Source: Paenibacillus ihbetae (GTDB taxonomy: Bacteria; Bacillota; Bacilli; Paenibacillales; Paenibacillaceae). Taken from it: a stretch of DNA of 64,000 nt. Under the pieces are notes generated by a model. It was given only the letters and a program-made list of their open reading frames with translations, was not told where the DNA came from and did not search any database. Where the stretch lies: assembly GCF_002741055.1 (NCBI RefSeq), contig NZ_CP016809.1, forward strand, positions 2,688,501 to 2,752,500, in the 5' to 3' direction. This document shows, piece after piece, positions 22,842 to 31,285 of the stretch. Position 1 is the stretch's first letter, and every line of letters begins with the position of its first letter. Made by a program: the position numbers and the translations under genes.

Positions 22842-24615
22842 CGTTAACCCCTTCCTCCATTCTCTTCACCGGCAGCAAGAACGATACCGTTGTACCTTCA
22901 TGGATTCGGCTGTGAATATGAATTCCATACGGATCTCCGTACTGAAGCCGAATCCGGTCATGCACATTCTTAATGCCGATGCGTTCAGGCAGCTCTTCGG
23001 ATCCGGACGACAGCCTCGTTTTCAGCTCCTGCAGCTTCTCGTGAGAAATGCCGACCCCGTTATCTGCCACCGTCAATAGAAAGCACTCTTCCTGTCTACT
23101 TGCCCGGATAACGATCCTTCCCGCCCCGTACATCGGCTCAATGCCATGGATCAAGCTGTTCTCGATCACAGGTTGAAGCATGATTTTGATGACTTCCTGA
23201 TCCAAAAGCTCATCCGCGATATCATATTCCACCGAAAGCTTGTCGTTAAACTTCATTTTCATCAATTCAATGTAATTGTCGATATACTCAATTTCCTGCC
23301 GCAGCGGAATGAGCGTGCCGCCTCGCCCGATACTCTGCTCTAAAACTCCGCCCAGGCTGGAAAGCATGTCGCCGACTTCCTTGTCATTACGTATATAAGC
23401 CATCCACTTAATATTGTTGAGCGTGTTCAGCAGGAAATGCGGATTGATTTGTGCCTGGAGTGCCCGAAACCGCATGTCTTCCTTCTGTTGGTACTCGTCC
23501 TTTACCCGGTTCAGCAGCTGACGAATTTCCGTAACCATCTTATTATAAGTCTCTATAAGGGACGAAATTTCCTGGGGCCCCGTCACCGATAATACGGAAT
23601 GAAAATCTTTTTCCTCCAGCACCTGCATCCGTTTTTTCAACAGTTTCAAGGGCCTGGACATCCCGTAAGAGATGGACAGCGTAATCATGGCAAAAATAAC
23701 AAAGATCAGAAGAACAATAAGGGCTTTCGCCTTACGTAAATCATAGATCTCTTTGAAGACGGCGTCATAGGGAACCATCTGCACGATTTTCCATCCATTC
23801 AAGTCCACGGTATCAAAATTCACAATAAATTTCCGGTCCTCATTCTCCACCACGGCCTGTCCTTTGCGCTTGGCCCACAGACTGGACATATAGGATTCTT
23901 CCGCGATGCTCGTGCCGATCATTTCCCGATTCGGGCTGGAAACGATATTCCCCTGTTTGTCCACAAGATACACTTCGCCCTCAAGTCCGGTCAAATATTT
24001 GCGAATGTCCTTCTCGGTAACGCTAAAGACGATCATGCCGATGTTCTGATTGCTCTGAAGCTCCGTGATACTTTTCACCAAGGAGATGACCGGCTCACGG
24101 TCGGTGTAGAGAAACTGCTGAGGATTAAACATCCAGCGGACCTGGTAAGGGGTGCTTATCATCTTCTCATACCAATCCGAATGAATGTACTCCTGATAAA
24201 GGCTGTCCTCCAGATAGCGGGTGCTGTACCAATTCCCGTGCCGGTCAAACAGCGTAACATACGTGTTCGAAAAATACGAGCTGAATGAACGGTTGAGCGT
24301 AACGTCATTCAGCCTGAGCTTTTCATATTTGCTAAGGGCTCCCGGGTCCTTCAGCATCCTTTTCGTATCGTCGTTGATCGTGATGTCGACAGCTGAATTC
24401 AGCATGTCCTCCATAAACAGTTGGACGTTGAAGGTCATCAGAACCAGTGCATCCTGGGCCGATTTCGCGATCTTCTGTTCTATCGTTCGTTCCAAAGGCT
24501 TGTCCAAATACTGATTGGAAAGCAGAAACGGGATAACCAAAAACAGCAGTATGGAGAAAAAAATACGGTTGCGAATGGAATTCAGCCGGCTTGCCCATTG
24601 CTTGATACGCACCAC
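22816..24615 (-). CDS. YesM-type sensor histidine kinase
   Basis: This 599-residue membrane kinase has a first membrane segment at about 18-36, a large extracellular Cache-like sensor to about 295, a second membrane segment near 298-318 (ALIVLLIFVIFAMITLSISYG), HAMP, then the His_kinase/YesM domain with the phospho-His motif INPHFLLNTLNNIKW and an ATP-binding N-box NSLIHGIEP and G-box DNGVGIS. GTG 24615 follows GGGGGAGTG. It is overlapped by its cognate regulator gene. Extracellular sensing of sialic acid or a sialoglycan is inferred from the neighbouring nan genes. Confidence 0.92.
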   Translation of the reverse strand: MVRIKQWASRLNSIRNRIFFSILLFLVIPFLLSNQYLDKPLERTIEQKIAKSAQDALVLMTFNVQLFMEDMLNSAVDITINDDTKRMLKDPGALSKYEKLRLNDVTLNRSFSSYFSNTYVTLFDRHGNWYSTRYLEDSLYQEYIHSDWYEKMISTPYQVRWMFNPQQFLYTDREPVISLVKSITELQSNQNIGMIVFSVTEKDIRKYLTGLEGEVYLVDKQGNIVSSPNREMIGTSIAEESYMSSLWAKRKGQAVVENEDRKFIVNFDTVDLNGWKIVQMVPYDAVFKEIYDLRKAKALIVLLIFVIFAMITLSISYGMSRPLKLLKKRMQVLEEKDFHSVLSVTGPQEISSLIETYNKMVTEIRQLLNRVKDEYQQKEDMRFRALQAQINPHFLLNTLNNIKWMAYIRNDKEVGDMLSSLGGVLEQSIGRGGTLIPLRQEIEYIDNYIELMKMKFNDKLSVEYDIADELLDQEVIKIMLQPVIENSLIHGIEPMYGAGRIVIRASRQEECFLLTVADNGVGISHEKLQELKTRLSSGSEELPERIGIKNVHDRIRLQYGDPYGIHIHSRIHEGTTVSFLLPVKRMEEGVNDDLKSDAG

Positions 24616-24680
24616 AAGATCACTCCCCCTGCTGAACAGCTTGCTTCTATATTTTTAGTCTAGGCTTCGGGGCATGATTT

Positions 24681-24694
24681 TGTAAAGGCTTTCT
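24681..24694 (-). promoter_or_regulatory. cre-like site upstream of the sensor kinase gene
   Basis: The coding-strand sequence AGAAAGCCTTTACA resembles a cre box with two deviations, 66 bases before the GTG start. It would place the regulatory pair under carbon-catabolite control too. Weak on its own. Confidence 0.3.
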
Positions 24695-24744
24695 CAACGG
24701 CCGGGCTCAGCCATGCTTATACATCCGCTTGGCTTTTCGGAATA

Positions 24745-24788
24745 CAAAAAGGAGCCCCGTCAAGTGACGGGGCCCCTTTGATTTTTTA
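24745..24788. terminator. Strong terminator after the GH43 gene
   Basis: AAAGGAGCCCCGTC (24748-24761) and GACGGGGCCCCTTT (24766-24779) pair over 14 positions, with T-runs in both directions (TTTTTG on minus, ATTTTTTA on plus). It ends the GH43 transcript on the minus strand. Confidence 0.9.
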
Positions 24789-24869
24789 TCCGCTGCTTCT
24801 AACATTGTGTAACTGCATGTTTATCTAACCTATACTAAAACGCGTCAGTATGTTTAAGATAACAACCGC

Positions 24870-27272
24870 TCATTCAGCCAGCTTCTTAATTTCACTCTCG
24901 GTTAACGCCTTGTTATAAATCCGAACCTCATCCAGGCTTCCATTGAAATAAGGATCGGCCGCAAACCGGCTTTTGCCTAAGTAAGCTTCCGTCGTCAACA
25001 GCCCGCTTGGGTTCAGCTTCATATGATCGCCGGAGGCAACCAGCTGTCCGTTTACGTACAGCTTGCCTGTGTCGCCCTGAAGAGTCACGGCTACATGCGT
25101 CCATGCATTCACCGGAAGCGGCGCGTCAGCAAGGAGACTTTGGTCGCCGCCATCGCCGTGAATCGTAAACTGAAGGACGCCGGTATGCTGGGACGGGGTC
25201 AGGAACATATGCCTAGCGAGCCCGCTGCCGGCATCCAGCACCCGCTGCCACGGGGCGCCTCCCTTCCAATACACCCATGCGGCGAACGTTAGATCGTCCG
25301 TGTCTGTCACCAGATTAGGCAGCTCAACATATCCGTTCTTGCCGTCAAAATCAATGCCCCCGCCCTGATAACCTCGCTCATTCCACTGAACACCGCCATG
25401 CGTCCGCCCGTCATATCCGTTCGGGGAGCTGTCGATCACGACGCCCTCTCGACTCTCACCGAATCCATAGCTCAGCAGCATCGGTCCGGCCGACTGCTGC
25501 AGCACCGTGACGTCGAACGAGCGGGAGGTTTTGTAGCTGCCCTTGACGATCCCGGCAGTCAATGTAACCTTCGCATTTCCGGAGCCCGCGGCCGGACGCG
25601 TCACCTTGCCGTCAGCGGTGATCACATTCGGATCGGAGGTGGACCATTGGATGGTTGTGCCGCCTGACGCCTCGGTAGGCAGGGTCAAATCGTAGAAGAT
25701 GCCGCTCAGATCACCGAGCGACAGGTCTGCTCGAACGTCCTCTGCAATCTGCTTATCGCTTCGCTCCGGCTGCTTCGCTCCCCAAACGGCCGTTCCCTCC
25801 GGCGATAAAGCCGTAAAGGTCATGAGCCGCTGCCCCGCCTCGTGATTCCATTGCGGCGCAAACACACCCTTATACACGACACCGTCCAAAGTCAGCGTAA
25901 CCTGCTGTTTGCCGCTCGTTTTCCATGTGCCGGAGACGCTTCCTGTCACCCGGCCGTTCTTATGCAATTGGATCGGCTGCGACTCCTTGATGTTTGCGGA
26001 AATATCCTTTCCATGGTTGATCAGCTTGTATTCCCCGGCTGCATCCTTCGGGGTTACCTTTTTGTCCACTGCTTCCTCTCCCGCATAACGGAGCGGAGCT
26101 GCGACAGGCCACCCTTCCTCGTTCATATACAGCTCATGGACGCGGATTTCATGCTCTTCGCCGCGCTGCGGAAAGCGGCTGTGGAAGATCAGGAACGTTC
26201 TGCCGGTTGCTTCATCGTAGTATACCGAGTTATGTCCCGGGGATACGGCACCGGTTCCCAGGCCTGCTCCCGGATCACCAATCCAACGCTTGAACAGATA
26301 GTTGCCCATCAGCTTGGTGCCGAACGGCTCGATCGACCGGTCATCGAATAGCGGCAAGGACGGATCGGCCTTCACCTCTCTCATATCGTTTCCTTCCGCA
26401 TCATAGAACGGGCCGTCGGGGTTCTTGGATCTGACGACGCGCATATTGTACCCGCCAACGGCATCAAGCCCTCCGTACGAAAGATACAGGTAGTAATAAT
26501 CCGTCTCCGGATTGTAGAGCATGTACGGTCCCTCAATCCGGCTATGGTTGCCTCCGAGCAGCTTCTTGCCATAGCCCTGTCCCGGAAGCGGCTTGCCGTC
26601 CGCAGGATTCATCTCCATAATGAAGATCCCTCCCGAATAGGAGCCGTATACCATCCACAGCTTTCCATCCTTATCGAAGAACACGTCCGGATCCACCACA
26701 TTCGGATGCTTCGTTGCATCGTACACGGTGCCGTCCTCGCTCGGCTCGCCCCACATGCCGGATTTCAGAATAATGCCGGTATCCTTATAGGGCCCTTCGA
26801 TCCGATCGGCTACAGCAATCCCCATCGCCGAGCGCGGGGAATCGCCTTTGCAGGCATTGTAGTACATATAAAATTTGCCGTCGGCAAGCTGGATCACATC
26901 GGCCGCCCATAGCGTATCGCTCTGAGCCCACGCCAGCGTATCCTTCAGTTCCTCCGTTACATTCGGAATCAAAGGATTTCCGTCAACTACCCCGGAAGCG
27001 ATCATGTCCCACTTCATGAGATCCTTGGATTTGGCCGCTGCCAAATGGGAGCCGAAGACATAGTAGGTGTCGCCAGCCTTGATCACGGAGGGATCGTGCA
27101 CGGAAGCCTCCCGGAAAACCGGGGCGCTTGGCTCCTTCTTTTTTGCCGCCGTCTCCACTTTCACGCCTAAGCTCCCCGTCTCCGGCCCCTGCCCGAATGC
27201 CATGGCGCTTCCCGTCAATAAAGCGCATACAACAGCTGCGGCAGCTCCAGTTCGAATGATGTTCTTTCGCAT
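24870..27272 (-). CDS. Secreted GH43 family hydrolase (endo-arabinanase type) with Ig-like and LamG-like modules
   Basis: This 800-residue exported enzyme has a signal peptide of about 27 residues. The five-bladed GH43 domain spans about 48-380: catalytic base Asp60 (ASVHDPSVIKAGDTYYVFGSH), DPDVFFDKDGKLWMVYGSY with the pKa-modulating Asp, and SRIEGPYM with the acid Glu. A beta accessory domain of the GH43 arabinanase type follows (about 405-500), then an atrophied bacterial Ig-like domain (about 510-600) and a C-terminal laminin-G/ConA-like domain (about 605-800). The layout fits large endo-1,5-alpha-L-arabinanases (B. subtilis Abn2-like). RBS GAAAGGAGCG; a cre-like site and a perfect palindrome lie upstream. 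Substrate arabinan is likely, not certain. Confidence 0.88.
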   Translation of the reverse strand: MRKNIIRTGAAAAVVCALLTGSAMAFGQGPETGSLGVKVETAAKKKEPSAPVFREASVHDPSVIKAGDTYYVFGSHLAAAKSKDLMKWDMIASGVVDGNPLIPNVTEELKDTLAWAQSDTLWAADVIQLADGKFYMYYNACKGDSPRSAMGIAVADRIEGPYKDTGIILKSGMWGEPSEDGTVYDATKHPNVVDPDVFFDKDGKLWMVYGSYSGGIFIMEMNPADGKPLPGQGYGKKLLGGNHSRIEGPYMLYNPETDYYYLYLSYGGLDAVGGYNMRVVRSKNPDGPFYDAEGNDMREVKADPSLPLFDDRSIEPFGTKLMGNYLFKRWIGDPGAGLGTGAVSPGHNSVYYDEATGRTFLIFHSRFPQRGEEHEIRVHELYMNEEGWPVAAPLRYAGEEAVDKKVTPKDAAGEYKLINHGKDISANIKESQPIQLHKNGRVTGSVSGTWKTSGKQQVTLTLDGVVYKGVFAPQWNHEAGQRLMTFTALSPEGTAVWGAKQPERSDKQIAEDVRADLSLGDLSGIFYDLTLPTEASGGTTIQWSTSDPNVITADGKVTRPAAGSGNAKVTLTAGIVKGSYKTSRSFDVTVLQQSAGPMLLSYGFGESREGVVIDSSPNGYDGRTHGGVQWNERGYQGGGIDFDGKNGYVELPNLVTDTDDLTFAAWVYWKGGAPWQRVLDAGSGLARHMFLTPSQHTGVLQFTIHGDGGDQSLLADAPLPVNAWTHVAVTLQGDTGKLYVNGQLVASGDHMKLNPSGLLTTEAYLGKSRFAADPYFNGSLDEVRIYNKALTESEIKKLAE

Positions 27273-27304
27273 ACGACGCTCCTTTCAACCAATCGCTGAT
27301 TTTT

Positions 27305-27318
27305 TGTAAACCCTTTCA
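27305..27318 (-). promoter_or_regulatory. cre-like catabolite site upstream of GH43
   Basis: Coding strand TGAAAGGGTTTACA, identical to the site before the lplB-like gene at 1277-1290 and embedded in the same 20-mer. It lies 33-46 bases before the start codon, a position suited to repression. Confidence 0.5.
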
Positions 27319-27374
27319 AAACGGACGAACAAGAGTGACATGAAACCCGAACCATGGTGATTTTAATTCATTAA

Positions 27375-27394
27375 AATATAAAACGTTTTATATT
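27375..27394. promoter_or_regulatory. 20-bp perfect palindrome upstream of GH43
   Basis: AATATAAAACGTTTTATATT is self-complementary over all 20 bases with a central CG, as in LacI-family operators. It lies 103-122 bases before the GH43 start in an AT-rich segment. The cognate regulator is unknown. Confidence 0.5.
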
Positions 27395-27582
27395 ATATAA
27401 GATATTATCATTGCAGATGCTCCAATTTCAATCCCCTTCTCTATTTATTTTATCCGAAGCGAATCGGTATGGTCTTAAAGACCCAGGATAAGGAACCACC
27501 GAATTTCCTTAGAAAACCCTGCCCTTTCTATATTCTCATCCCCCTCTCCGAAGCTTGCACGGAGCATGGGATCTTAATGAAC

Positions 27583-27627
27583 GAACAAAATCCCGACCAC
27601 AAACGGAGGTCGGGGTTTTGTTTTATG
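27583..27627. terminator. Terminator after the GH8 gene
   Basis: AAAATCCCGACC (27587-27598) pairs with GGTCGGGGTTTT (27608-27619), with one G-T pair. T-rich sequence follows on both strands (TTTTGTTTT on plus, ATTTTGTTCG on minus). It is 44 bases after the GH8 stop. Confidence 0.85.
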
Positions 27628-27662
27628 TTTTTATAAATTAAATGTTTTTAGCAGACCCGAGT

Positions 27663-28889
27663 TTAATAGCTCCACCAATTCCCGGACATGACCAGCATCG
27701 AGAACAGCTTGATGCTTTCTTCGTAATATCCCTCGGCCGATGCATTCGCCGTATAGGTCCACACGACGTTCAGCCAGCTTTGGTGGCTCTGGGAGACCAT
27801 CGCGCTGATGCCGAACGGGGCGTAGAATGCGCCGCTGTTATACGACACAAGCGGGCTTCCGCCGAGCGTATAGCCTGCCTTGATATTTGCCGGCTTCTGG
27901 CTCGTATTCGATTTGATGAACGCGTTCATCAAATCGAGCTGTCCCAAGGCCCTCGTATCGCCGGTCATCAAATAGTCGGTGGCGATTCGCCAAGGCGTCC
28001 GTGCCGAATTGTAATAATAGTTCCCGTCGTTCGCACCTTCAAGGAAGCCGGCCGCCGCAGGCTGATAGCTCCCCCCCTGCAGCACGACGAAATCCGGAAG
28101 CAGCCCCGTATTCGGGCTATAGCTGCCGTGAACGGAGTTGATGATGCTGTATGTTTTGTCGATTACCTGATCCCATCTGGCATCCCCGGTAGCCTTCCGG
28201 AACGCCTTCAGATGGTTCAGCATGAAATCGGACGGGCGCGTGGCTGTATTGAAGCTGCCGCTCGTCGCCCAATCTCCCAGACGAAGAGTCCATTGCGATT
28301 GATTCACGTCATGGCTCATGATTGCGCCTATGATGTTCTTGGCCGCTTGCAGATAGTTAATGCTTCCGCTGCTGCCCCACTGTCTATCTGCCAACAGGAG
28401 GGCGTATGCGATATCCATATCGCCGTCCGTCGCCGAGTTGGCCCCCTCAATGTTCTGGAAGCTGCTGTTCTGTTTCCAGGCCATTAAGTATGGATTCTGG
28501 TTGCTCGGATGAGCCTTATAATATCGGTACAGTCCATCGAAGTATGTCTGAGCGTTGGCATCGGCTCCGGCCATCATGACCGTCAGGATCATCCCGTAGC
28601 CGTGGGCCTCCGATACGGTTTCCCCGGCCGAGTTGTATTTTACGTAATATTGCCCCGTGCCGGCAGGCTTGAGAAACGAAGCCTTCCAGCTGTTCCACTT
28701 ACTCTTGACGGCTTCGTCCATCGCCGTCTGCGTCACATGGTTGGGCTTGATCGAACCGCTCGTATATGTCGTATGCTGCGGAAACGGCCTCTGATTCTCC
28801 GCCATGGACAGTCCCGCCGGCAGCATCAGGAGGACGGCACAGAACAACAGCGCACTCTTGCGGATGACTCGCTTACGGCTTGATTTCAT
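27663..28889 (-). CDS. Secreted GH8 family endoglycanase (lichenase/chitosanase type)
   Basis: This 408-residue exported (alpha/alpha)6-barrel hydrolase has a signal peptide MKSSRKRVIRKSALLFCAVLLMLPAGLSMA, cut near residue 30. The general acid is Glu94 in VSEAHGYGMILTVMMAG, and the GH8 signature ATDGDMDIAYALLLAD (153-168) supplies the catalytic Asp region. The closest family types in Bacillales are beta-1,3-1,4-glucanase and chitosanase; the choice cannot be made here. ATG 28889 is selected with GGAGATG nine bases upstream. It is monocistronic and ends in a strong terminator. Confidence 0.9.
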   Translation of the reverse strand: MKSSRKRVIRKSALLFCAVLLMLPAGLSMAENQRPFPQHTTYTSGSIKPNHVTQTAMDEAVKSKWNSWKASFLKPAGTGQYYVKYNSAGETVSEAHGYGMILTVMMAGADANAQTYFDGLYRYYKAHPSNQNPYLMAWKQNSSFQNIEGANSATDGDMDIAYALLLADRQWGSSGSINYLQAAKNIIGAIMSHDVNQSQWTLRLGDWATSGSFNTATRPSDFMLNHLKAFRKATGDARWDQVIDKTYSIINSVHGSYSPNTGLLPDFVVLQGGSYQPAAAGFLEGANDGNYYYNSARTPWRIATDYLMTGDTRALGQLDLMNAFIKSNTSQKPANIKAGYTLGGSPLVSYNSGAFYAPFGISAMVSQSHQSWLNVVWTYTANASAEGYYEESIKLFSMLVMSGNWWSY

Positions 28890-29194
28890 CAACCACATCT
28901 CCTTCATAGATTCGAATTGAAACTTCGGTTATCCTAACCGCTTGTCCAGCCGATTTCGCTTCGATCACCACCTTTCATCAACGGATGACACGGTGACGGA
29001 GAATCTCGTTGTAATCCAAGTATAGTCTAAAATGGTTAAATATGTAATCGCTACTCTTGTTTTCCCGTCAATAATTTCAAAAAAAATGATAGCAACCATC
29101 GAACTAATCCACTGCTCCAAGCGTTTGTTAATAGCGAAGGGGAAATACGAGGAGTATCCGAAAAAGGAACGCCCTTAAGATAAAGGTGGTGGGT
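28890..29194. other. Divergent intergenic region, GH8 / small membrane protein
   Basis: No gene in 305 bp. It must contain both divergent promoters; I see AT-rich sequence around 29030-29100 but no convincing -35/-10 pair or operator. Confidence 0.4.
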
Positions 29195-29569
29195 ATGTTG
29201 CCTTATTATATATGGCTGGTTGTTTCTGCGCTGCTGTCCTTGTACGGCGTAATCACATATTGGCCGAACTATTCCGCGGATGACGAAATGGTTCTGTTCA
29301 ATGACATTGCGACGGCCTTTTTTTTCACACCTTCATTCTTTATTCTGTTTCTGTCCATGATCCTTCAGGCTGCCATGCTGGGTTTAAAGCAAAAAAGGTA
29401 TCGTGCGTTCAGGCGTATGCTCTACATTCTGATCTATCCTGCCAACGTTGCTCTTTTCTATGTCATCACGATGAATCTGATGCCGATCTCAATCATTATC
29501 ATCCTGGTTCTGGCGGGATCGGTGGTGGCCGCTTTGCATTACTTTCTGTCCTATTTATTTAAATATTAA
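29195..29569 (+). CDS. Small four-helix membrane protein of unknown function
   Basis: This 124-residue protein has four hydrophobic segments (about 2-24, 40-62, 76-96, 99-122), separated by a short acidic loop (NYSADDEMVLFND) and a basic loop (KQKRYRAFRR), so the basic loop is probably cytoplasmic. I do not recognise a family. ATG 29195 has AAAGGTGG upstream; an in-frame GTG nine bases earlier overlaps that site. It is monocistronic and convergent with the FAD oxidoreductase operon. Confidence 0.65.
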   Translation: MLPYYIWLVVSALLSLYGVITYWPNYSADDEMVLFNDIATAFFFTPSFFILFLSMILQAAMLGLKQKRYRAFRRMLYILIYPANVALFYVITMNLMPISIIIILVLAGSVVAALHYFLSYLFKY

Positions 29570-29610
29570 GCCAAAAGGAGCCTCGTTCGTCCGGTCTATA
29601 GTTGCAGCCT

Positions 29611-29650
29611 AAAAGGGGCGGTGCAGGATCATACCTGCACCGCCCTATTA
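29611..29650. terminator. Terminator of the six-gene sugar operon
   Basis: A perfect 12-bp stem GGGCGGTGCAGG (29616-29627) / CCTGCACCGCCC (29634-29645) is followed on the minus strand by CTTTTAGG; it lies between convergent stops and can serve both sides. Confidence 0.8.
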
Positions 29651-29668
29651 TCCTTGCACCACCCTGGT

Positions 29669-31243
29669 TTAGACCGCGTGAATGGATGGCCACGACAGCT
29701 CGATCCCCTGCCGCACCAGCAGCTGCTGAAACGCCTCCAGCCGCTCCGGATCCCTGCGGACCTCGGACGGCTTCAGACCATGCTCCACGCAATAAGCCGC
29801 TAAATACCCTGCCGACTCTCCGATGTTCCACTCGACCGGATGTAGGCGGTAACAGCCGTTCGTAATATGTGTCGTGCCGATATTTTTGCATGCTGCCAGC
29901 ACATTGCTCACCCGAACCGGAATCAGGCTTCCCATCGGAATTTGGAAGGGGAGACTCGAAATGTCGATATAGGTGCGCTGTCCCGTGCTTGGATGCAAAT
30001 CGATCCGGTAGCAGCCGACGCCGACGGAATCGAAGAACTCCGCTGCCTTTCCATCAGGCAGGCAATCGCTGGCGACATGCTGCTCCTTTACCGTAAATTC
30101 AGCCCGGATTCGGCGCGACTCGCGAATGTACGGCGCCTTAGCCAGACCGTCCTCTGTGCCGAGCACATCCGGACGGAGGCGAAGCCCCGGATAACCGGCT
30201 CCTCCGTCCGGACGAGGGGCTTCCGTCTGCATCCAATAGAGAAGCGACAAGCTTAGGCTCCGGGCCTCTTTCAAATGCTTCTCCCGCTCCTCCGGGCTTA
30301 CATCGATGATCGGCCCCAGCCAATAATCGTTCTGCGGCCAATTCACGATCGTCACGCTGCTGTCAAATGCGCCTGCGGCGAAATGCTCACGGTCCAGAAT
30401 TTGTCTGTATTTCCACAGCGAGAATGACTTGCCGTCCGGGAACAGGCTGTAGGTGACAGGCTCCAGCGTATGCGGGACGAGCCCGCTCCAGCTGAGCATG
30501 CGGTCAGGCCAGAAATCGGCTTGGTACGTTTTCCAAAAGTCATACCTATCCGGCTTCGGAATCGTATGATCTTCTCCTTCAAGGTAGTCTACGGCGAAGC
30601 ACCAAGTGAATGCCTGCATATCCATCGGGTCGGGCGAGCCGGACAGCGCATGGGGCTCTCCGGTCTCCTCCATGGATTCCGCGCCGGTGACATACTCGAT
30701 CCCCGCAAGCGGCAGCAGATCCCCCTCTTCGGTGGCATCCAGAAACAGCCCGCCGGTAAGGGTAATTTCATTGCCGGACTTTACGTTCCGCAGCGAAACG
30801 GCCGTGACCCGGTCATCATCGCTTTCTGCTTGGGTTAGGACATGCTCCGTAAGGATCACGAGCCTCCCGCTGTGGATGTAAGGGGCCAGCATATCCCGGA
30901 GAACGGCCAGCGCCGCCCTGGGTTCATGGGCGATCGTGCTCACCAGCGCACTGCCGGGGTTGAAGTGTTCGCTCGCTCTGGCTTCCGGCTTTAACGGAAA
31001 CCACGATTGGTAGTACTGCCGAACTCTGGCCCGGAATTCGCGATAGCTCGCCGTGCAGCCGAACTGCTCAATCCAGGGATGCTCATCCGGCGGCACGCCC
31101 TGACTGGTGATCTGTCCGCCTATCCAATCTCCGGCCTCCGTCATGATGACGCGTTTTCCGCTGCGAGCCGCCGCTAACGCTGCGGCACACCCCCCCAGAC
31201 CTCCGCCGAGGATAATTATGTCCGCCTCTCTATGTTGACTCAT
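29669..31243 (-). CDS. FAD-dependent oxidoreductase (PF12831-type)
   Basis: This 524-residue flavoprotein has a Rossmann dinucleotide site at the N-terminus (DIIILGGGLGGCAAALAAARSGKRVIMTEAGDWIGGQ, residues 8-44), the FLDATEEGDLLPLAGI stretch typical of the PF12831 family often annotated xanthan-lyase-like, and a C-terminal FAD contact HITNGCYRLHPVEWNIGESAGYLAAYC. There is no signal peptide, so it is cytoplasmic. It is the last gene of the operon with the binding protein, permeases, AraC regulator and MDR dehydrogenase. Members occur widely in glycan-utilisation clusters but few reactions are known; oxidation of a sugar or sugar lactone is inferred. Confidence 0.82.
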   Translation of the reverse strand: MSQHREADIIILGGGLGGCAAALAAARSGKRVIMTEAGDWIGGQITSQGVPPDEHPWIEQFGCTASYREFRARVRQYYQSWFPLKPEARASEHFNPGSALVSTIAHEPRAALAVLRDMLAPYIHSGRLVILTEHVLTQAESDDDRVTAVSLRNVKSGNEITLTGGLFLDATEEGDLLPLAGIEYVTGAESMEETGEPHALSGSPDPMDMQAFTWCFAVDYLEGEDHTIPKPDRYDFWKTYQADFWPDRMLSWSGLVPHTLEPVTYSLFPDGKSFSLWKYRQILDREHFAAGAFDSSVTIVNWPQNDYWLGPIIDVSPEEREKHLKEARSLSLSLLYWMQTEAPRPDGGAGYPGLRLRPDVLGTEDGLAKAPYIRESRRIRAEFTVKEQHVASDCLPDGKAAEFFDSVGVGCYRIDLHPSTGQRTYIDISSLPFQIPMGSLIPVRVSNVLAACKNIGTTHITNGCYRLHPVEWNIGESAGYLAAYCVEHGLKPSEVRRDPERLEAFQQLLVRQGIELSWPSIHAV

Positions 31244-31285
31244 TGGCTGTTCACCTCGTATCGGTATTTTATAAGCCTGCCCTGA

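Larger units (their letters stand above)
27273..27662. other. Regulatory gap between the GH43 and GH8 genes
   Basis: No gene. From left to right it holds the GH43 leader, a cre-like site, a 20-bp perfect palindrome in AT-rich DNA, about 180 bp without visible signals, and the terminator of the GH8 gene. Confidence 0.6.

Noticed and set aside
27375..27394. AraR operator
   Set aside because: The palindrome lacks the ATTTGTnCGTACAAAT pattern; it is reported only as an unassigned operator candidate.
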